Assembly: GCF_000407565.1 (NCBI RefSeq)
Contig: NZ_ASWI01000003.1
Coordinates: 745,501-809,500, forward strand
Source of the DNA: Enterococcus cecorum DSM 20682 = ATCC 43198
GTDB lineage: Bacteria > Bacillota > Bacilli > Lactobacillales > Enterococcaceae
Direction of reading: 5' to 3'
Length of the DNA: 64,000 bases
The translations under genes and the position numbers were made by a program. Numbering within the stretch: position 1 is the first letter of the stretch; every line of letters begins with the position of its first letter. The notes under the pieces are model-generated. The model made no database searches, had not been told where the DNA came from, and was given only the letters and a program-made list of their open reading frames with translations. This document shows, piece by piece, positions 40,033-48,878 of this stretch.

Positions 40033-41424
40033 GTGGGCGTACCAGAGTTAGAAGAATATAAATTTGGTTTTCACGATGATGTCGAACCCGTTTATAGTAC
40101 CGGAACTGGCTTAACAGAAGAAGTCGTTCGTGAAATTTCAAGAGTCAAAGGCGAACCTGATTGGATGTTAGAGTTTCGCTTAAAATCATTAGAAACCTTC
40201 CATAAAATGAAAATGCAAGAATGGGGCCCAGACTTATCAGATATTGAGTTTGATAAAATTAAATATTATCAAAAACCTAGTGATAAGCCAGCTCGTTCAT
40301 GGGATGATGTGCCAGATAAAATTAAAGATACTTTTGAAAAAATCGGGATTCCAGAAGCTGAACGTGCCTACTTAGCCGGAGCCTCTGCGCAATACGAATC
40401 AGAAGTTGTTTATCACAATATGAAGGATGAATTTGCTAAATTAGGCATTGTTTTCACGGATACGGATTCTGCTTTGAAAGAATATCCGGAATTATTTAAG
40501 CAATATTTTGCAAAATTAGTCCCTCCAACCGATAATAAATTAGCGGCTTTAAACTCAGCTGTGTGGTCAGGTGGTACGTTCATCTATGTACCAAAAGGAG
40601 TCAAATGTGAGATTCCGCTACAAACTTACTTTAGAATTAATGCCGAAAATACTGGTCAATTCGAACGTACTTTGATTATTGTAGATGAAGGGGCGAGTGT
40701 GCATTATGTAGAAGGATGTACTGCGCCGACTTATTCAAGTAATAGTTTGCATGCGGCGATTGTTGAAATCTTTACGTTAAAAGATGCTTATTGCCGTTAC
40801 ACAACGATTCAAAACTGGTCTGATAATGTTTACAACTTAGTAACCAAGCGTGCCCGTGCAGAAGAAAATGCAACAGTTGAATGGATTGATGGTAACCTTG
40901 GTGCCAAAACCACAATGAAATATCCAAGTGTCTATCTTGAAGGTCAAGGTGCACGCGGAACGATGTTATCAATTGCTTTTGCTGGTGCGAACCAAATTCA
41001 AGATACTGGTGCGAAGATGATTCACAATGCGCCAAATACTTCAAGTTCTATCGTTTCTAAATCCATTTCAAAAGACGGTGGGGAAGTAAACTATCGTGGT
41101 CAAGTGAAATTTGCCAAGAATTCTCAAGGCTCTATTTCACATATCGAGTGTGATACGATTATTATGGATGAATTATCGAAGTCAGATACCATTCCATTTA
41201 ATGAAATTCATAATAGTCAAGTATCTCTAGAGCACGAAGCCAAAGTCTCAAAAATTTCTGAAGAGCAGCTTTACTACTTGATGAGCCGCGGTTTATCAGA
41301 AGCTGAAGCCACAGAAATGATTGTGATGGGATTTGTGGAACCATTTACCAAAGAGCTACCAATGGAATATGCCGTTGAGCTTAATCGCTTAATCAGCTAC
41401 GAAATGGAAGGTAGTGTAGGGTAA
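40033..41424 (+). CDS. sufB: Fe-S cluster assembly protein SufB
   Basis: Main scaffold subunit of SufBC2D. 463 residues from GTG 40033, which has GAGGAG eight bases upstream; a GTG at 40024 overlapping the sufU stop is the alternative. Recognisable segments are [16 protein letters not shown] at the start, [12 protein letters not shown] near 237 (cluster region), and [20 protein letters not shown] near the end. The last codons (GAA GGT AGT GTA GGG TAA) form one attachment site of an integrative element; gene integrity is preserved. Confidence 0.95.
   Translation: MGVPELEEYKFGFHDDVEPVYSTGTGLTEEVVREISRVKGEPDWMLEFRLKSLETFHKMKMQEWGPDLSDIEFDKIKYYQKPSDKPARSWDDVPDKIKDTFEKIGIPEAERAYLAGASAQYESEVVYHNMKDEFAKLGIVFTDTDSALKEYPELFKQYFAKLVPPTDNKLAALNSAVWSGGTFIYVPKGVKCEIPLQTYFRINAENTGQFERTLIIVDEGASVHYVEGCTAPTYSSNSLHAAIVEIFTLKDAYCRYTTIQNWSDNVYNLVTKRARAEENATVEWIDGNLGAKTTMKYPSVYLEGQGARGTMLSIAFAGANQIQDTGAKMIHNAPNTSSSIVSKSISKDGGEVNYRGQVKFAKNSQGSISHIECDTIIMDELSKSDTIPFNEIHNSQVSLEHEAKVSKISEEQLYYLMSRGLSEAEATEMIVMGFVEPFTKELPMEYAVELNRLISYEMEGSVG
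41405..41417. repeat. attachment-site core, left (attL)
   Basis: TGGAAGGTAGTGT at the end of sufB, repeated exactly at 51310-51322. At the right copy the sequence still reads GAA GGT AGT GTG GGA TAA, i.e. a remnant sufB 3' end (EGSVG stop), followed by a good terminator. This identifies the sufB 3' end as the insertion target. Confidence 0.75.
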
Positions 41425-41435
41425 TTACTAATGAG

Positions 41436-41477
41436 AAGCTCGAAATGCTTTAAAATAAGCGTTTCGAGCTTTATTTA
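41436..41477. terminator. element-borne terminator replacing the suf terminator
   Basis: AGCTCGAAATGC pairs with GCGTTTCGAGCT and is followed by TTATTTATT. It lies inside the element just past sufB and on the minus strand also ends the integrase transcript. Confidence 0.75.
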
Positions 41478-41493
41478 TTCTTTTCTTTAACAT

Positions 41494-41515
41494 ATTGGCT
41501 ACGATATTGGCTACG
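41494..41515. repeat. left arm-type repeats
   Basis: ATTGGCTACG twice with 12-base period, 77 bases inside the left core. The same pair is found at 51181-51202 near the right end. Position and pairing suggest integrase arm-binding sites. Confidence 0.5.
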
Positions 41516-41522
41516 TTCTGAT

Positions 41523-42665
41523 TTATTGCTCCATAAACTTCGCAAATCTATCTCCAGTTTTTTTAGTAGTTTGTGGTGAAACGTGAGCATAGATATTCAT
41601 TGTAGTTTTAATATCTTTATGCCCTAGTCGCTCTTGTACTTCTTTTATTGAAGCACCACTCTCGAATAACAGGCTACAGTGAGTGTGTCTAAATCCATGT
41701 GGAGTAATTTGAGTCTCCATAGGTGTTTTTTTGTAAATCCAGTCAAGCCAATCATTTGCTACTTGTGGATAATAGAGTTTATTTTCATTTGTTGTAAAAA
41801 TAAATTGCTTTGGTGAGTTAGTGTTATATCCATGAAAAATCATTATTTTTAATTGCTCTTTTTGCCAGATAAGTAGCTGTTTAATTGTAGTCTCATCCAG
41901 TTGAATTGTTCTTGTTGATGATTTGGTTTTGGGAACTTGTAAGACTACTTGATTAAATTCATTTTGTGCAATTGTTTTACCAATAGTTAACGTTTTGTTG
42001 AAAAAATCTACATCTTCCCACTGTAGTGCTAATGCTTCACTTTTGCGTATCCCAGTATAAGCTAATAAGCGAAAGAAAGTATATATCTTAGTTGAGTGAT
42101 TCTCTTTCGTATTTTGTAGAAAAGTTTGTAGCTGTTCTTTTGTATAGAACTTCAAGGATTGCTCTACTTCTATTTTTCTTGGGAGTAGCGTTTTAGACAT
42201 TGGATTATCTTTACAGACTTCCATTGCTATTCCAAATTTAAAGATTTGTGCGGTGGTTTTTCTTAAATAGTTATATTGTTTTAACTTTTTATGCCACTCA
42301 TTAACTTGTTTTTGACAGTAACTAACACTTATCTTATCTAACCGCAATTTGCCAAAAACAGGCAATATATGATTTTTACAAAAACGTTGAGCTACAGCGA
42401 CAGAGGATGGTTTTACTCTGCTTCTATAGTTATCAATCCATAATTCATATAACTCTTGAAAAGTTGTAATATTGATTTTATATTCTTGTTCTTCTTTATA
42501 TTCTACTAATAGCTTATTGAGTGCAATTTGAGCTTCAGCTTTTGTTTTAAATCTTCTTCGCTTTGTACGTATATCTTTTCCGGTTTTAGGATCTTTTCCT
42601 AAATATGTTTCAAATCCCCAGTATTTTTCTCCGCTTTTTAATCTATAACTAAAAAATGTTGCCAT
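41523..42665 (-). CDS. int: tyrosine recombinase (integrase)
   Basis: Catalyses site-specific integration and excision. 380 residues: an N-terminal arm-binding domain of the AP2-like type (GFETYLGKDPKTGKDIRTKR, about 14-33), a SAM-like core-binding domain (about 65-145) and the catalytic domain. Catalytic residues are visible: Arg in YTGIRKSEALALQW, HGFRHTH (His, Arg) and the nucleophile Tyr in TTMNIYAHVS, with the GHKD His before it. SD AAGGAGAG precedes ATG. Orientation toward attL is usual for such elements. Confidence 0.93.
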   Translation of the reverse strand: MATFFSYRLKSGEKYWGFETYLGKDPKTGKDIRTKRRRFKTKAEAQIALNKLLVEYKEEQEYKINITTFQELYELWIDNYRSRVKPSSVAVAQRFCKNHILPVFGKLRLDKISVSYCQKQVNEWHKKLKQYNYLRKTTAQIFKFGIAMEVCKDNPMSKTLLPRKIEVEQSLKFYTKEQLQTFLQNTKENHSTKIYTFFRLLAYTGIRKSEALALQWEDVDFFNKTLTIGKTIAQNEFNQVVLQVPKTKSSTRTIQLDETTIKQLLIWQKEQLKIMIFHGYNTNSPKQFIFTTNENKLYYPQVANDWLDWIYKKTPMETQITPHGFRHTHCSLLFESGASIKEVQERLGHKDIKTTMNIYAHVSPQTTKKTGDRFAKFMEQ

Positions 42666-42717
42666 ATGATTCTCTCCTTACTTCGTGAATTATTAGGTAG
42701 AGAAGTTATTTGAAGAA

Positions 42718-43515
42718 TCAATTATGTTTGAATTTGTCGTGATTATTAGTTAAGAATTTTGCAGTTGTACTATTTTTCTCGTATGGGAAGTTATACTTTT
42801 TGCTAAGTTCATAAATTAATTTTTCTGTTTCAAATTGGTTTTTAGTATTTTGATAGAAGAAATCTTCAATGGATGAGTATCTTGAGATATCCTTATATGC
42901 TAAGTCCATTTCATCTAAGACTTGTCTTGAATAATCAATAATTTTTTCTTTTTCACCATATTTACAATCACTCTTATTTATTGAATCTTGAATTTTACTA
43001 GAAGCCCTTTTAAAGAATAGTTCCGTAGAAATAGAGTGTTTTTTATCAGCATATTCTTTGATAAGAGGGGTGATGTCAGTAACAAATATATTATCTAAAT
43101 AATTACTTAAATATTTTGAGTAATACTTTGTAAATATATTTTTTATTATAGGATTCAGCAATTCATAGTCTTTGTCTAATGAAAAAGTTTCGCTATATTT
43201 TTCCTGAATATCTTCAAAAATAATGTGAGATGTATCTGGAAAATCTTTGATATATAATTCATATCCTTTGTCTATGAGGTACGAAGTTATATATTCTTCT
43301 AATGTTCCCCATTTAATCCAGTCGATAGTTTTGTTACTTAATTCAGCAATTTTAATTAATCTTTCTTTGTTGGGAAGGGAGAATCCTCGTTCCCAATTGT
43401 TAATATTTCCTTTTTGAGCATTTCCAATTAAATCTGCAAATTGTTCCATAGTCATTCCAAAATTAGAACGAATTGATTTAATTCTTTTACCTGTTTCAAC
43501 AGGATTTGGTTTCAT
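42718..43515 (-). CDS. XRE/CI-type repressor of the element
   Basis: A 265-residue regulator with an N-terminal helix-turn-helix (MTMEQFADLIGNAQKGNINN, about 21-40) and a long helical C-terminal part with no recognised peptidase motif. ATG 43515 has GAGGTG seven bases upstream; the longer frame starts earlier without an SD. It is divergent from the excisionase-like gene and the two share a region with strong operator-like repeats, giving a phage-like lysogeny/excision switch. Confidence 0.8.
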   Translation of the reverse strand: MKPNPVETGKRIKSIRSNFGMTMEQFADLIGNAQKGNINNWERGFSLPNKERLIKIAELSNKTIDWIKWGTLEEYITSYLIDKGYELYIKDFPDTSHIIFEDIQEKYSETFSLDKDYELLNPIIKNIFTKYYSKYLSNYLDNIFVTDITPLIKEYADKKHSISTELFFKRASSKIQDSINKSDCKYGEKEKIIDYSRQVLDEMDLAYKDISRYSSIEDFFYQNTKNQFETEKLIYELSKKYNFPYEKNSTTAKFLTNNHDKFKHN

Positions 43516-43557
43516 ACAATCACCTCTTTTACGTAATTTGGTTTCATTATATATCAA

Positions 43558-43666
43558 GTAACAAAAAAAGACAAAAAAACAATTGACATTAATAGGAGGT
43601 GATAGTATATTAACAATGTGGATTGTTACTTTTTGTTACTTTGCGATATTTTGTAACAAAAAGTAA
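43558..43666. promoter_or_regulatory. divergent control region with operators
   Basis: TTGACA (43583-43588), 17 bases and TATATT (43606-43611) form a strong promoter toward the excisionase. A perfect 14-bp inverted repeat follows: TTACTTTTTGTTAC (43626-43639) and GTAACAAAAAGTAA (43653-43666). A further GTAACAAAAAAAG lies at 43558. These are probable binding sites of the neighbouring XRE repressor. Confidence 0.7.
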
Positions 43667-43719
43667 TAATTTTCAGGGTGGAGAAGTTATAGAATAATCA
43701 ATAAAAAGGAGAGAGTATT

Positions 43720-44019
43720 ATGGAAGCAATAAAATTAATGATTTCACCAGAGCAAGAGGAAATGTTTCTAAAGCAATTTTATCAAATTGCTACAAAAGCT
43801 ATTGAAAAGGCTCAAGAAAATGCGGGTATGACAAGGGAATATCTCAATCAAAAAGAAATGGCAGAATACTTAAATGTGAGCGAAAACTTTTTAAAAAATG
43901 TTGTTAGAAATGAAGGGTTACCTGTAACAGTATTAGGTGCAAGAAAGTTTTATTCGAAAAAGTTAGTTAATGAATTTATGTTGGCACGCATGAAAAGTGG
44001 TGAAAATATTGAAAGATGA
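43720..44019 (+). CDS. excisionase-like HTH protein
   Basis: A 99-residue protein whose C-terminal half has the MerR/excisionase-type winged helix: LNQKEMAEYLNVSENFLKNV (about 47-66) then GLPVTVLGARKFYSKKLVNEFM. Such proteins bend DNA to direct excision. The position, opposite the repressor and first in the element's rightward operon, supports the role. SD AAAAGGAGAG precedes the ATG. Confidence 0.75.
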   Translation: MEAIKLMISPEQEEMFLKQFYQIATKAIEKAQENAGMTREYLNQKEMAEYLNVSENFLKNVVRNEGLPVTVLGARKFYSKKLVNEFMLARMKSGENIER

Positions 44020-44182
44020 GGAAATAGTACGGTTAATAATGTCGGAAATCGAAATATATTTATCTTTTGATTCAATGCAAAAAGAATATGCTGAAAAAGG
44101 GATAAAAAATGCTTTGAGGAAAATAAAAAAAGAGTGTTCCCAAAAGTTTGGAGACTGGGGGAACACTCATATAAAGTTCTGA
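43997..44182 (+). CDS. small hypothetical protein, about 60 aa
   Basis: Charged helical protein (LKDEEIVRLIMSEIEIYLSF near the start) with no recognised domain. It overlaps the end of the excisionase-like gene, suggesting coupling. The start is uncertain: GTG 43997, GTG 44000 or TTG 44009. Its stop lies within the terminator hairpin. Confidence 0.45.
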   Translation: MVKILKDEEIVRLIMSEIEIYLSFDSMQKEYAEKGIKNALRKIKKECSQKFGDWGNTHIKF

Positions 44183-44206
44183 CAAAACTTTATATGAGTT
44201 TATTTT
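44165..44206 (+). terminator. Rho-independent terminator
   Basis: ACTCATATAAAGTT pairs perfectly with AACTTTATATGAGT (14 bp), followed by TTATTTT. It overlaps the 3' end of the small gene. Confidence 0.85.
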
Positions 44207-44234
44207 AACATAAAAAATTGTATGGAGAAATAAA

Positions 44235-45095
44235 ATGGCTGAAAAAAGAATGTTATCAAAAAGTTTTTTACTTGATTCGAAATTCATGACAATGCCAGAT
44301 TCAGCACAGGTTTTGTATGTATATCTAAATGTGAATGCTGATGATGATGGAATTATTGATTCGTATTCAATTATTAAAATGCTAGGTTCAAAGGAAGATG
44401 ATTTAAAAATTCTGCAAGCAAAGGGATACATTGTCCCCATCGATGATTATTTGGTATTTTTGCCTGATTGGTTGCAAAATCAAAGTCTGAGGATAGATAG
44501 ATATCGTCCTTCTATGCATAGGTTCAGATTGCTTAATTTATATCCTAATTATTTCAACAACCTAAAACCTATTAAATTATCAAAAATTCTTGAAAGCAAA
44601 CAAACAGAGAATCTTAGAGAAGAATTAATGAATAAATGGTATGCCGAAGAACAACCACTGGTATACCAAACGGATCCTCAGTTAAGATTAGATCAGATTA
44701 GGTCAGATAAGATAAGATTAGATAAGGTAAGTATAGATAAGGTTAGTCCAGTTGACGTTGGAATTCTTGATAATGAAGGTCTGTTAATCCTGAATCGTGA
44801 TGGCAACAGATACACCGAATCGCAACGGCTAAATTTTTTGCAAATTTTATTTAAGACAAAAAAAGAAACAGAAAAAGAATTTGCGATAGAAATTAATCCT
44901 GAAAATTACCACAAAAAAACTAATCAAATGTTATCTCGAATATTCTACAATTTGAATCAAAAAATAAATTCAGGTGCTGAGGTTAATGATATAGCCTATT
45001 TTACAAAATCAGTCAAAAATCACTGGAGTGAGATTGCCGAGAATGTGCAAAAAAATAGGAACGAAATACTAAAGAGCTTAGGAGGATATAAATAA
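44235..45095 (+). CDS. replication-type protein with N-terminal winged helix
   Basis: A 286-residue protein beginning MAEKRMLSKSFLLDSKFMTM, typical of phage and element replisome-organiser or DnaD-related proteins. An N-terminal winged-helix part (about 1-100) is followed by a charged linker with short tandem motifs (LRLDQIRSDKIRLDKVSIDK, about 153-172) and a C-terminal helical region. I infer it initiates or primes element replication, but no catalytic motif is visible. SD GGAG precedes the ATG. Confidence 0.6.
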   Translation: MAEKRMLSKSFLLDSKFMTMPDSAQVLYVYLNVNADDDGIIDSYSIIKMLGSKEDDLKILQAKGYIVPIDDYLVFLPDWLQNQSLRIDRYRPSMHRFRLLNLYPNYFNNLKPIKLSKILESKQTENLREELMNKWYAEEQPLVYQTDPQLRLDQIRSDKIRLDKVSIDKVSPVDVGILDNEGLLILNRDGNRYTESQRLNFLQILFKTKKETEKEFAIEINPENYHKKTNQMLSRIFYNLNQKINSGAEVNDIAYFTKSVKNHWSEIAENVQKNRNEILKSLGGYK

Positions 45096-45098
45096 TGA

Positions 45099-45302
45099 TT
45101 GACAATAAAACGCTTTTTTTTTACATCATGCGAAGATGATAATAATGATACCCTAATAATCAAAGAGGTCATTACATTTAACACAAAATTGCTTGATGTT
45201 CGTGCGACTAATGGTGATGAATTAATCACTCATATTCTATTATCAAAAAATAAGGCTCTAGAATTAGCTCTGACACTTTTTAATTGGGGGAGGGTGAATT
45301 AG
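45099..45302 (+). CDS. small hypothetical protein, 67 aa, possible frame variation at a T9 run
   Basis: Unrecognised protein, starting at TTG 45099 as annotated. A better-placed ATG at 45095 (AGGAGG upstream) is in another frame and hits a stop after 16 codons, but joins this frame if one T is lost from the nine-T run at 45114-45122. The protein would then begin MIDNKTLFFTSCEDDNND. Either the run is phase-variable, or it is a sequencing error, or the TTG is the true start. Confidence 0.5.
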   Translation: MTIKRFFFTSCEDDNNDTLIIKEVITFNTKLLDVRATNGDELITHILLSKNKALELALTLFNWGRVN

Positions 45303-45303
45303 A

Positions 45304-45849
45304 TTGATTATGTTTAAAAAGGCTATAGAAGGGAAAAAAGGGGCAAATAAATACATTTATTTATGTTTGTTTATTTTAGTTGCGATAATATTTATAATGT
45401 TTTTCCATGAAAAAGATGTTTTTGCCTCTTTTTTTAAAGAGGATACTCAAAAACAGACTGAATTTTTAACGAATCCTAACTTAAGACCGTATCTCAAAAA
45501 GTTCGATGGCGGAATTGTTCAGTTGATTTTTATTCAATTGGGTTGGTTGCTTATTAAAGGTGCTTATTTTTTAACTACTGCTATACAAGGTTTAACTTCT
45601 GATTTTTTAACTCTATTCAATTTTGTTAAAAGTACAGGTATGAATCAGGTCTATCAATCAGTTTTGGACACGATTGTTGTTGGATTGATGATATTATCTT
45701 TAATTTTTATTGGATACAAAATGGTTATAGGAAAAGGAACAGTTGATTTAAAATCTGTTGGCATGAATGTTGTAATTTCTGTATGCCTAATTTTACTAAT
45801 GCCAACAATGATTACTAGTGGGATTAAATTTGCCGAAATATTCTATTAA
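45304..45849 (+). CDS. membrane protein, N-terminal part of a VirB6/TrbL-like transfer protein
   Basis: A 181-residue hydrophobic protein with a helix near 19-37, then helices near 75-95, 125-145 and 155-172. It starts at TTG 45304 behind GGGAGGGTG. The final residues KFAEIFY run into the next frame (KDSVSISGGNG) if one T is removed from TATTAAAG at 45846-45853. The two genes may therefore be halves of one large transfer-channel protein, either truly split or frameshifted. Confidence 0.6.
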   Translation: MIMFKKAIEGKKGANKYIYLCLFILVAIIFIMFFHEKDVFASFFKEDTQKQTEFLTNPNLRPYLKKFDGGIVQLIFIQLGWLLIKGAYFLTTAIQGLTSDFLTLFNFVKSTGMNQVYQSVLDTIVVGLMILSLIFIGYKMVIGKGTVDLKSVGMNVVISVCLILLMPTMITSGIKFAEIFY

Positions 45850-48184
45850 AGATTCGGTTAGTATTTCTGGTGGTAATGGTGATATAGCATGGTCATTGAT
45901 GAAAAATAATATTACCGATTTGGCTTACGTGAACCAAACTAAAGGGGCATATAATAAAATAGCTTCTTTGAATCAACGTAATAATTTGAGTAAGGATAAT
46001 CTGATGTTAACTAATTTAGGGCAAGTTCTGACGTCTGATTACATAGACGCAATGCAAAAACAAAATCCCGAAGCAAGTAATTTTAGATACGATTTAGTGC
46101 CAGATCCAAATGGGAATTTAGTTGCAACAAAATTTGATGATGGCTTCTTCTCTATCTTTTCTGACAGTCTAAAAACAGGATATTATCGTTATCCTACTAA
46201 TATGTGGGGATTATTGATTGCAATGATATCTTTAGCGGTTGCATATTCATTTAGCTTTTTCATTATTGTTACATCTGTTATTGAATTGGCATTTAAACGT
46301 ATAGTTGGGGTTGTAGTTTTTGCGACTGACCTAGAAACAGGACAACGTTCTAAAATGGTCTTGTCAGATATTTTACAATGCTATTTAACGATAGGATTTC
46401 AAGGGTTCGGTTTAGGGATGTTTGGGCTATTTATTTCATACATGAATACAATTTCGATTAATCCAATCGTAAAAACAGTTGCATTTATCGCTTCGGTTGT
46501 TGTATTAATTAAAGGTTCAAGCACGATTATGCGTTACTTTGGCGTAGATATTGGCTTGAAAGAAGGATACGGTCAGCTTGCTTCTGCCTTTGGTTTAGGA
46601 ACTCTAGTAGCTAGAAAAGGAACTAGTTTTGGTAGAACAAAAATGGCGAAGCGTTCTGACACTCAAGTTTCAGATAATCAAGATAATCGACAAGCTGAAA
46701 AGAATTTTGGTGAATCATTGGCAACTAAAGCGAAGTATACTGGGAATAAGTTTGGTTATGCTCGTGAACGTGGATTATCTGGACTTGCTTCCGATGGATT
46801 ATCAAAAGTCGGTGAAAAGGCAACAAAACCATTTAAGGATATGCGAAATGTAGCTATAGGTGGTTTAGATGGATTTAAAGATGGCTTAACAGATGGTACA
46901 GCAACAGCAATAGAAAAGAATAGTAGATCAAAAGTTTCAAAAGCACAAGATAACGGTAGATACGACACTTCCATGCCTACACGACTTTCTAATCGTCAAG
47001 ATGGTGCAAAAATAGAAAGTGCTGATAGAGTTATTTCAAGTTCAGAACGTATGAGAGCTTTGGAAAATGGTGGCAATATGAGTGCTGTTCAGCAAAAAGT
47101 TCAACAAGATGTTGAGCAAAGAAGAAATGCACTTCATAATACAGGAACTTCATCTACTGAAGAAATTATCAATCAGAAGCGAAATGAAGCGAAATACACG
47201 CCGGAAGCTATGACTCGTGACGAAATGGTTAGACAACGTACACAAGGGTTCACAGGGGCAAATACAAGCAATAGAGAGGTATCTGTTAGAGAGAACGTAC
47301 AAGGAGCGACTGGAACAACAAACCGTACCGTTGATGTAAGAGCAGATCTTCAAGGTTCAACAAGCAGTCAATCAAGAACGATTGATGTTAGAGAGAACGT
47401 ACAAGGAGCAACTGGAATGACTAACCGTACTGTAGATGTAAGGGAAAATCTTCAAGGTTCAACAATTAGTCAACCAAGAACGGTTGAAGTCAGAGAGAAT
47501 GTACAGGGAGCAACTGGAACAACAAACCGTACCGTTGATGTAAGAGCAGATCTTCAAGGTTCTACAAGCAGTCAACCAAGAACAGTTGAAGTCAGAGAGA
47601 ATGTACAGGGAGCAACTGGAATGACTAACCGTACTGTAGATGTAAGGGAAAATCTTCAAGGTTCAACAAGCAGTCAACCAAGAACGATCGATGTTAGAGA
47701 GAACGTACAAGGAGCGACTGGAACAACAAACCGTACCGTTGATGTAAGAGAAAATCTTCAAGGTTCAACAAGCAGTCAATCAAGAACGATCGATGTGAGA
47801 GAGAACGTACAGGGAGCAACTGGAATGACTAACCGTACTGTAGATGTAAGGGAAAATCTTCAAGGTTCAACAATTAGTCAACCAAGAACGATTGATGTTA
47901 GAGAGAACGTACAAGGAGCGACTGGAACAACAAACCGTACCATTGATGTAAGAGAAAATATTCATGCGCAACATAATCAAGCAAACATAGAAGATAAAAC
48001 ACAAAAAATAAATATTGTTGAGAACCGTCAAGAAGCTAAAAAAGTAGATAAAGAAACGGTCATTGTTAACAAAGAAGTGAAAGAAGTAAAACGAAAAAGA
48101 TTTACTTATGAAGATAATGATTTGTTTAGAGATCGTTCAAATGATTATAATCCGCTTTTTGATTTTTCGAAAAAGGAGATCTAA
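45818..48184 (+). CDS. VirB6/TrbL-like membrane protein with C-terminal tandem repeats
   Basis: A 788-residue protein with hydrophobic helices at about 131-155, 192-213 and 220-240, and the family-like segment ELAFKRIVGVVVFATDLETG (about 153-172). A long hydrophilic tail follows. Residues about 490-710 consist of 13 repeats of 17 residues (VRENVQGATGTTNRTVD and variants), then a Lys/Glu-rich end. Polytopic core plus long polar tail is typical of conjugation channel proteins in Gram-positive elements. It overlaps the previous gene by 32 bases. Function is inferred from architecture, not from a diagnostic motif. Confidence 0.6.
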   Translation: MGLNLPKYSIKDSVSISGGNGDIAWSLMKNNITDLAYVNQTKGAYNKIASLNQRNNLSKDNLMLTNLGQVLTSDYIDAMQKQNPEASNFRYDLVPDPNGNLVATKFDDGFFSIFSDSLKTGYYRYPTNMWGLLIAMISLAVAYSFSFFIIVTSVIELAFKRIVGVVVFATDLETGQRSKMVLSDILQCYLTIGFQGFGLGMFGLFISYMNTISINPIVKTVAFIASVVVLIKGSSTIMRYFGVDIGLKEGYGQLASAFGLGTLVARKGTSFGRTKMAKRSDTQVSDNQDNRQAEKNFGESLATKAKYTGNKFGYARERGLSGLASDGLSKVGEKATKPFKDMRNVAIGGLDGFKDGLTDGTATAIEKNSRSKVSKAQDNGRYDTSMPTRLSNRQDGAKIESADRVISSSERMRALENGGNMSAVQQKVQQDVEQRRNALHNTGTSSTEEIINQKRNEAKYTPEAMTRDEMVRQRTQGFTGANTSNREVSVRENVQGATGTTNRTVDVRADLQGSTSSQSRTIDVRENVQGATGMTNRTVDVRENLQGSTISQPRTVEVRENVQGATGTTNRTVDVRADLQGSTSSQPRTVEVRENVQGATGMTNRTVDVRENLQGSTSSQPRTIDVRENVQGATGTTNRTVDVRENLQGSTSSQSRTIDVRENVQGATGMTNRTVDVRENLQGSTISQPRTIDVRENVQGATGTTNRTIDVRENIHAQHNQANIEDKTQKINIVENRQEAKKVDKETVIVNKEVKEVKRKRFTYEDNDLFRDRSNDYNPLFDFSKKEI
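47285..47947 (+). repeat. 13 coding tandem repeats of 51 bp
   Basis: Two alternating 17-codon types, VRENVQGATG[TM]TNRT[VI]D and VR[EA][ND]LQGST[SI]SQ[SP]RT[VI][DE], give a 102-bp higher-order period. DNA units are almost identical, which implies recent amplification by slippage or unequal recombination. Confidence 0.9.
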
Positions 48185-48187
48185 AAA

Positions 48188-48373
48188 ATGAAATTAGAGG
48201 TTGATGTTAGCGTTGAAGAATACAATTCGCTTTCTAAAATTGTTTATTTGATGAATTTTTTGTTACCTGAAAAAATATCGATTGAAAATTATATTAATTT
48301 ACTTATTCAGCAAGAAATAGATTTACAAAATATATACGAAAATCTGATTTTCAAAATAGAAAACAAAATTTAA
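48188..48373 (+). CDS. small hypothetical protein, 61 aa
   Basis: Acidic helical protein (MKLEVDVSVEEYNSLSKIVY at its start) starting four bases after the VirB6-like gene, behind AAAGGAG. The first residues resemble a ribbon-helix-helix strand, but it is too divergent to call. Probably the last gene of the rightward operon. Confidence 0.5.
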   Translation: MKLEVDVSVEEYNSLSKIVYLMNFLLPEKISIENYINLLIQQEIDLQNIYENLIFKIENKI

Positions 48374-48878
48374 GAAACAATTAGAAAAAATTTTTTTGAT
48401 AACCTGAACAAGTTTAGCAAATTTTAAAACAATTGATGACCTTGTTTTTTTGTTTAAATGTGCTTGTATTTTTCGTTAAAGGTGTATGCAAGCAATCGTA
48501 ATTTTTTTGTTTAGGGAAGTGCAAAAGTAAAGTTTTTTGCAAGGAAAATAGGTTGTTAAAAATTTTATTTTCCTTGCGAAAATACAATGTAAATTACATC
48601 AAATTACATACTAATGTATCTTTTTTATACACTATAAATTACAATATTTTTCTTTGTTTTTATGATATCACTAGTATTTAGAAAAACCAGTTGGCACCGC
48701 CAACTTAGCTATAACCTTGCTTGCAAGGTGCTATAAGTTTTTCCTTATGCTCTTTTTAAAAAATATCTGTAAAAATGATGTATTTAAGTAAGTTTATCTA
48801 TAAGTTTAATAATTTTAGTATTATCTATTTAAAAATATTGAATGAAATGATGATAAAAATATAAAGGGGAAATATACA
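48374..48878. other. AT-rich candidate origin region with inverted repeats
   Basis: 505 bases without a gene. It contains a perfect 12-bp inverted repeat (GCAAGGAAAATA 48539-48550, TATTTTCCTTGC 48566-48577). Then comes AGTTGGC/GCCAACT (48689-48705) and an ACCTTG/CAAGGT hairpin (about 48714-48729) flanked by direct GCTATAA repeats. Hairpins with flanking repeats in an AT-rich stretch suggest oriT or a replication origin; neither is proven. Confidence 0.45.

Noticed and set aside
47285-47947. CRISPR array
   Set aside because: Repeats are contiguous 51-bp coding units without spacers, in frame within a protein gene.
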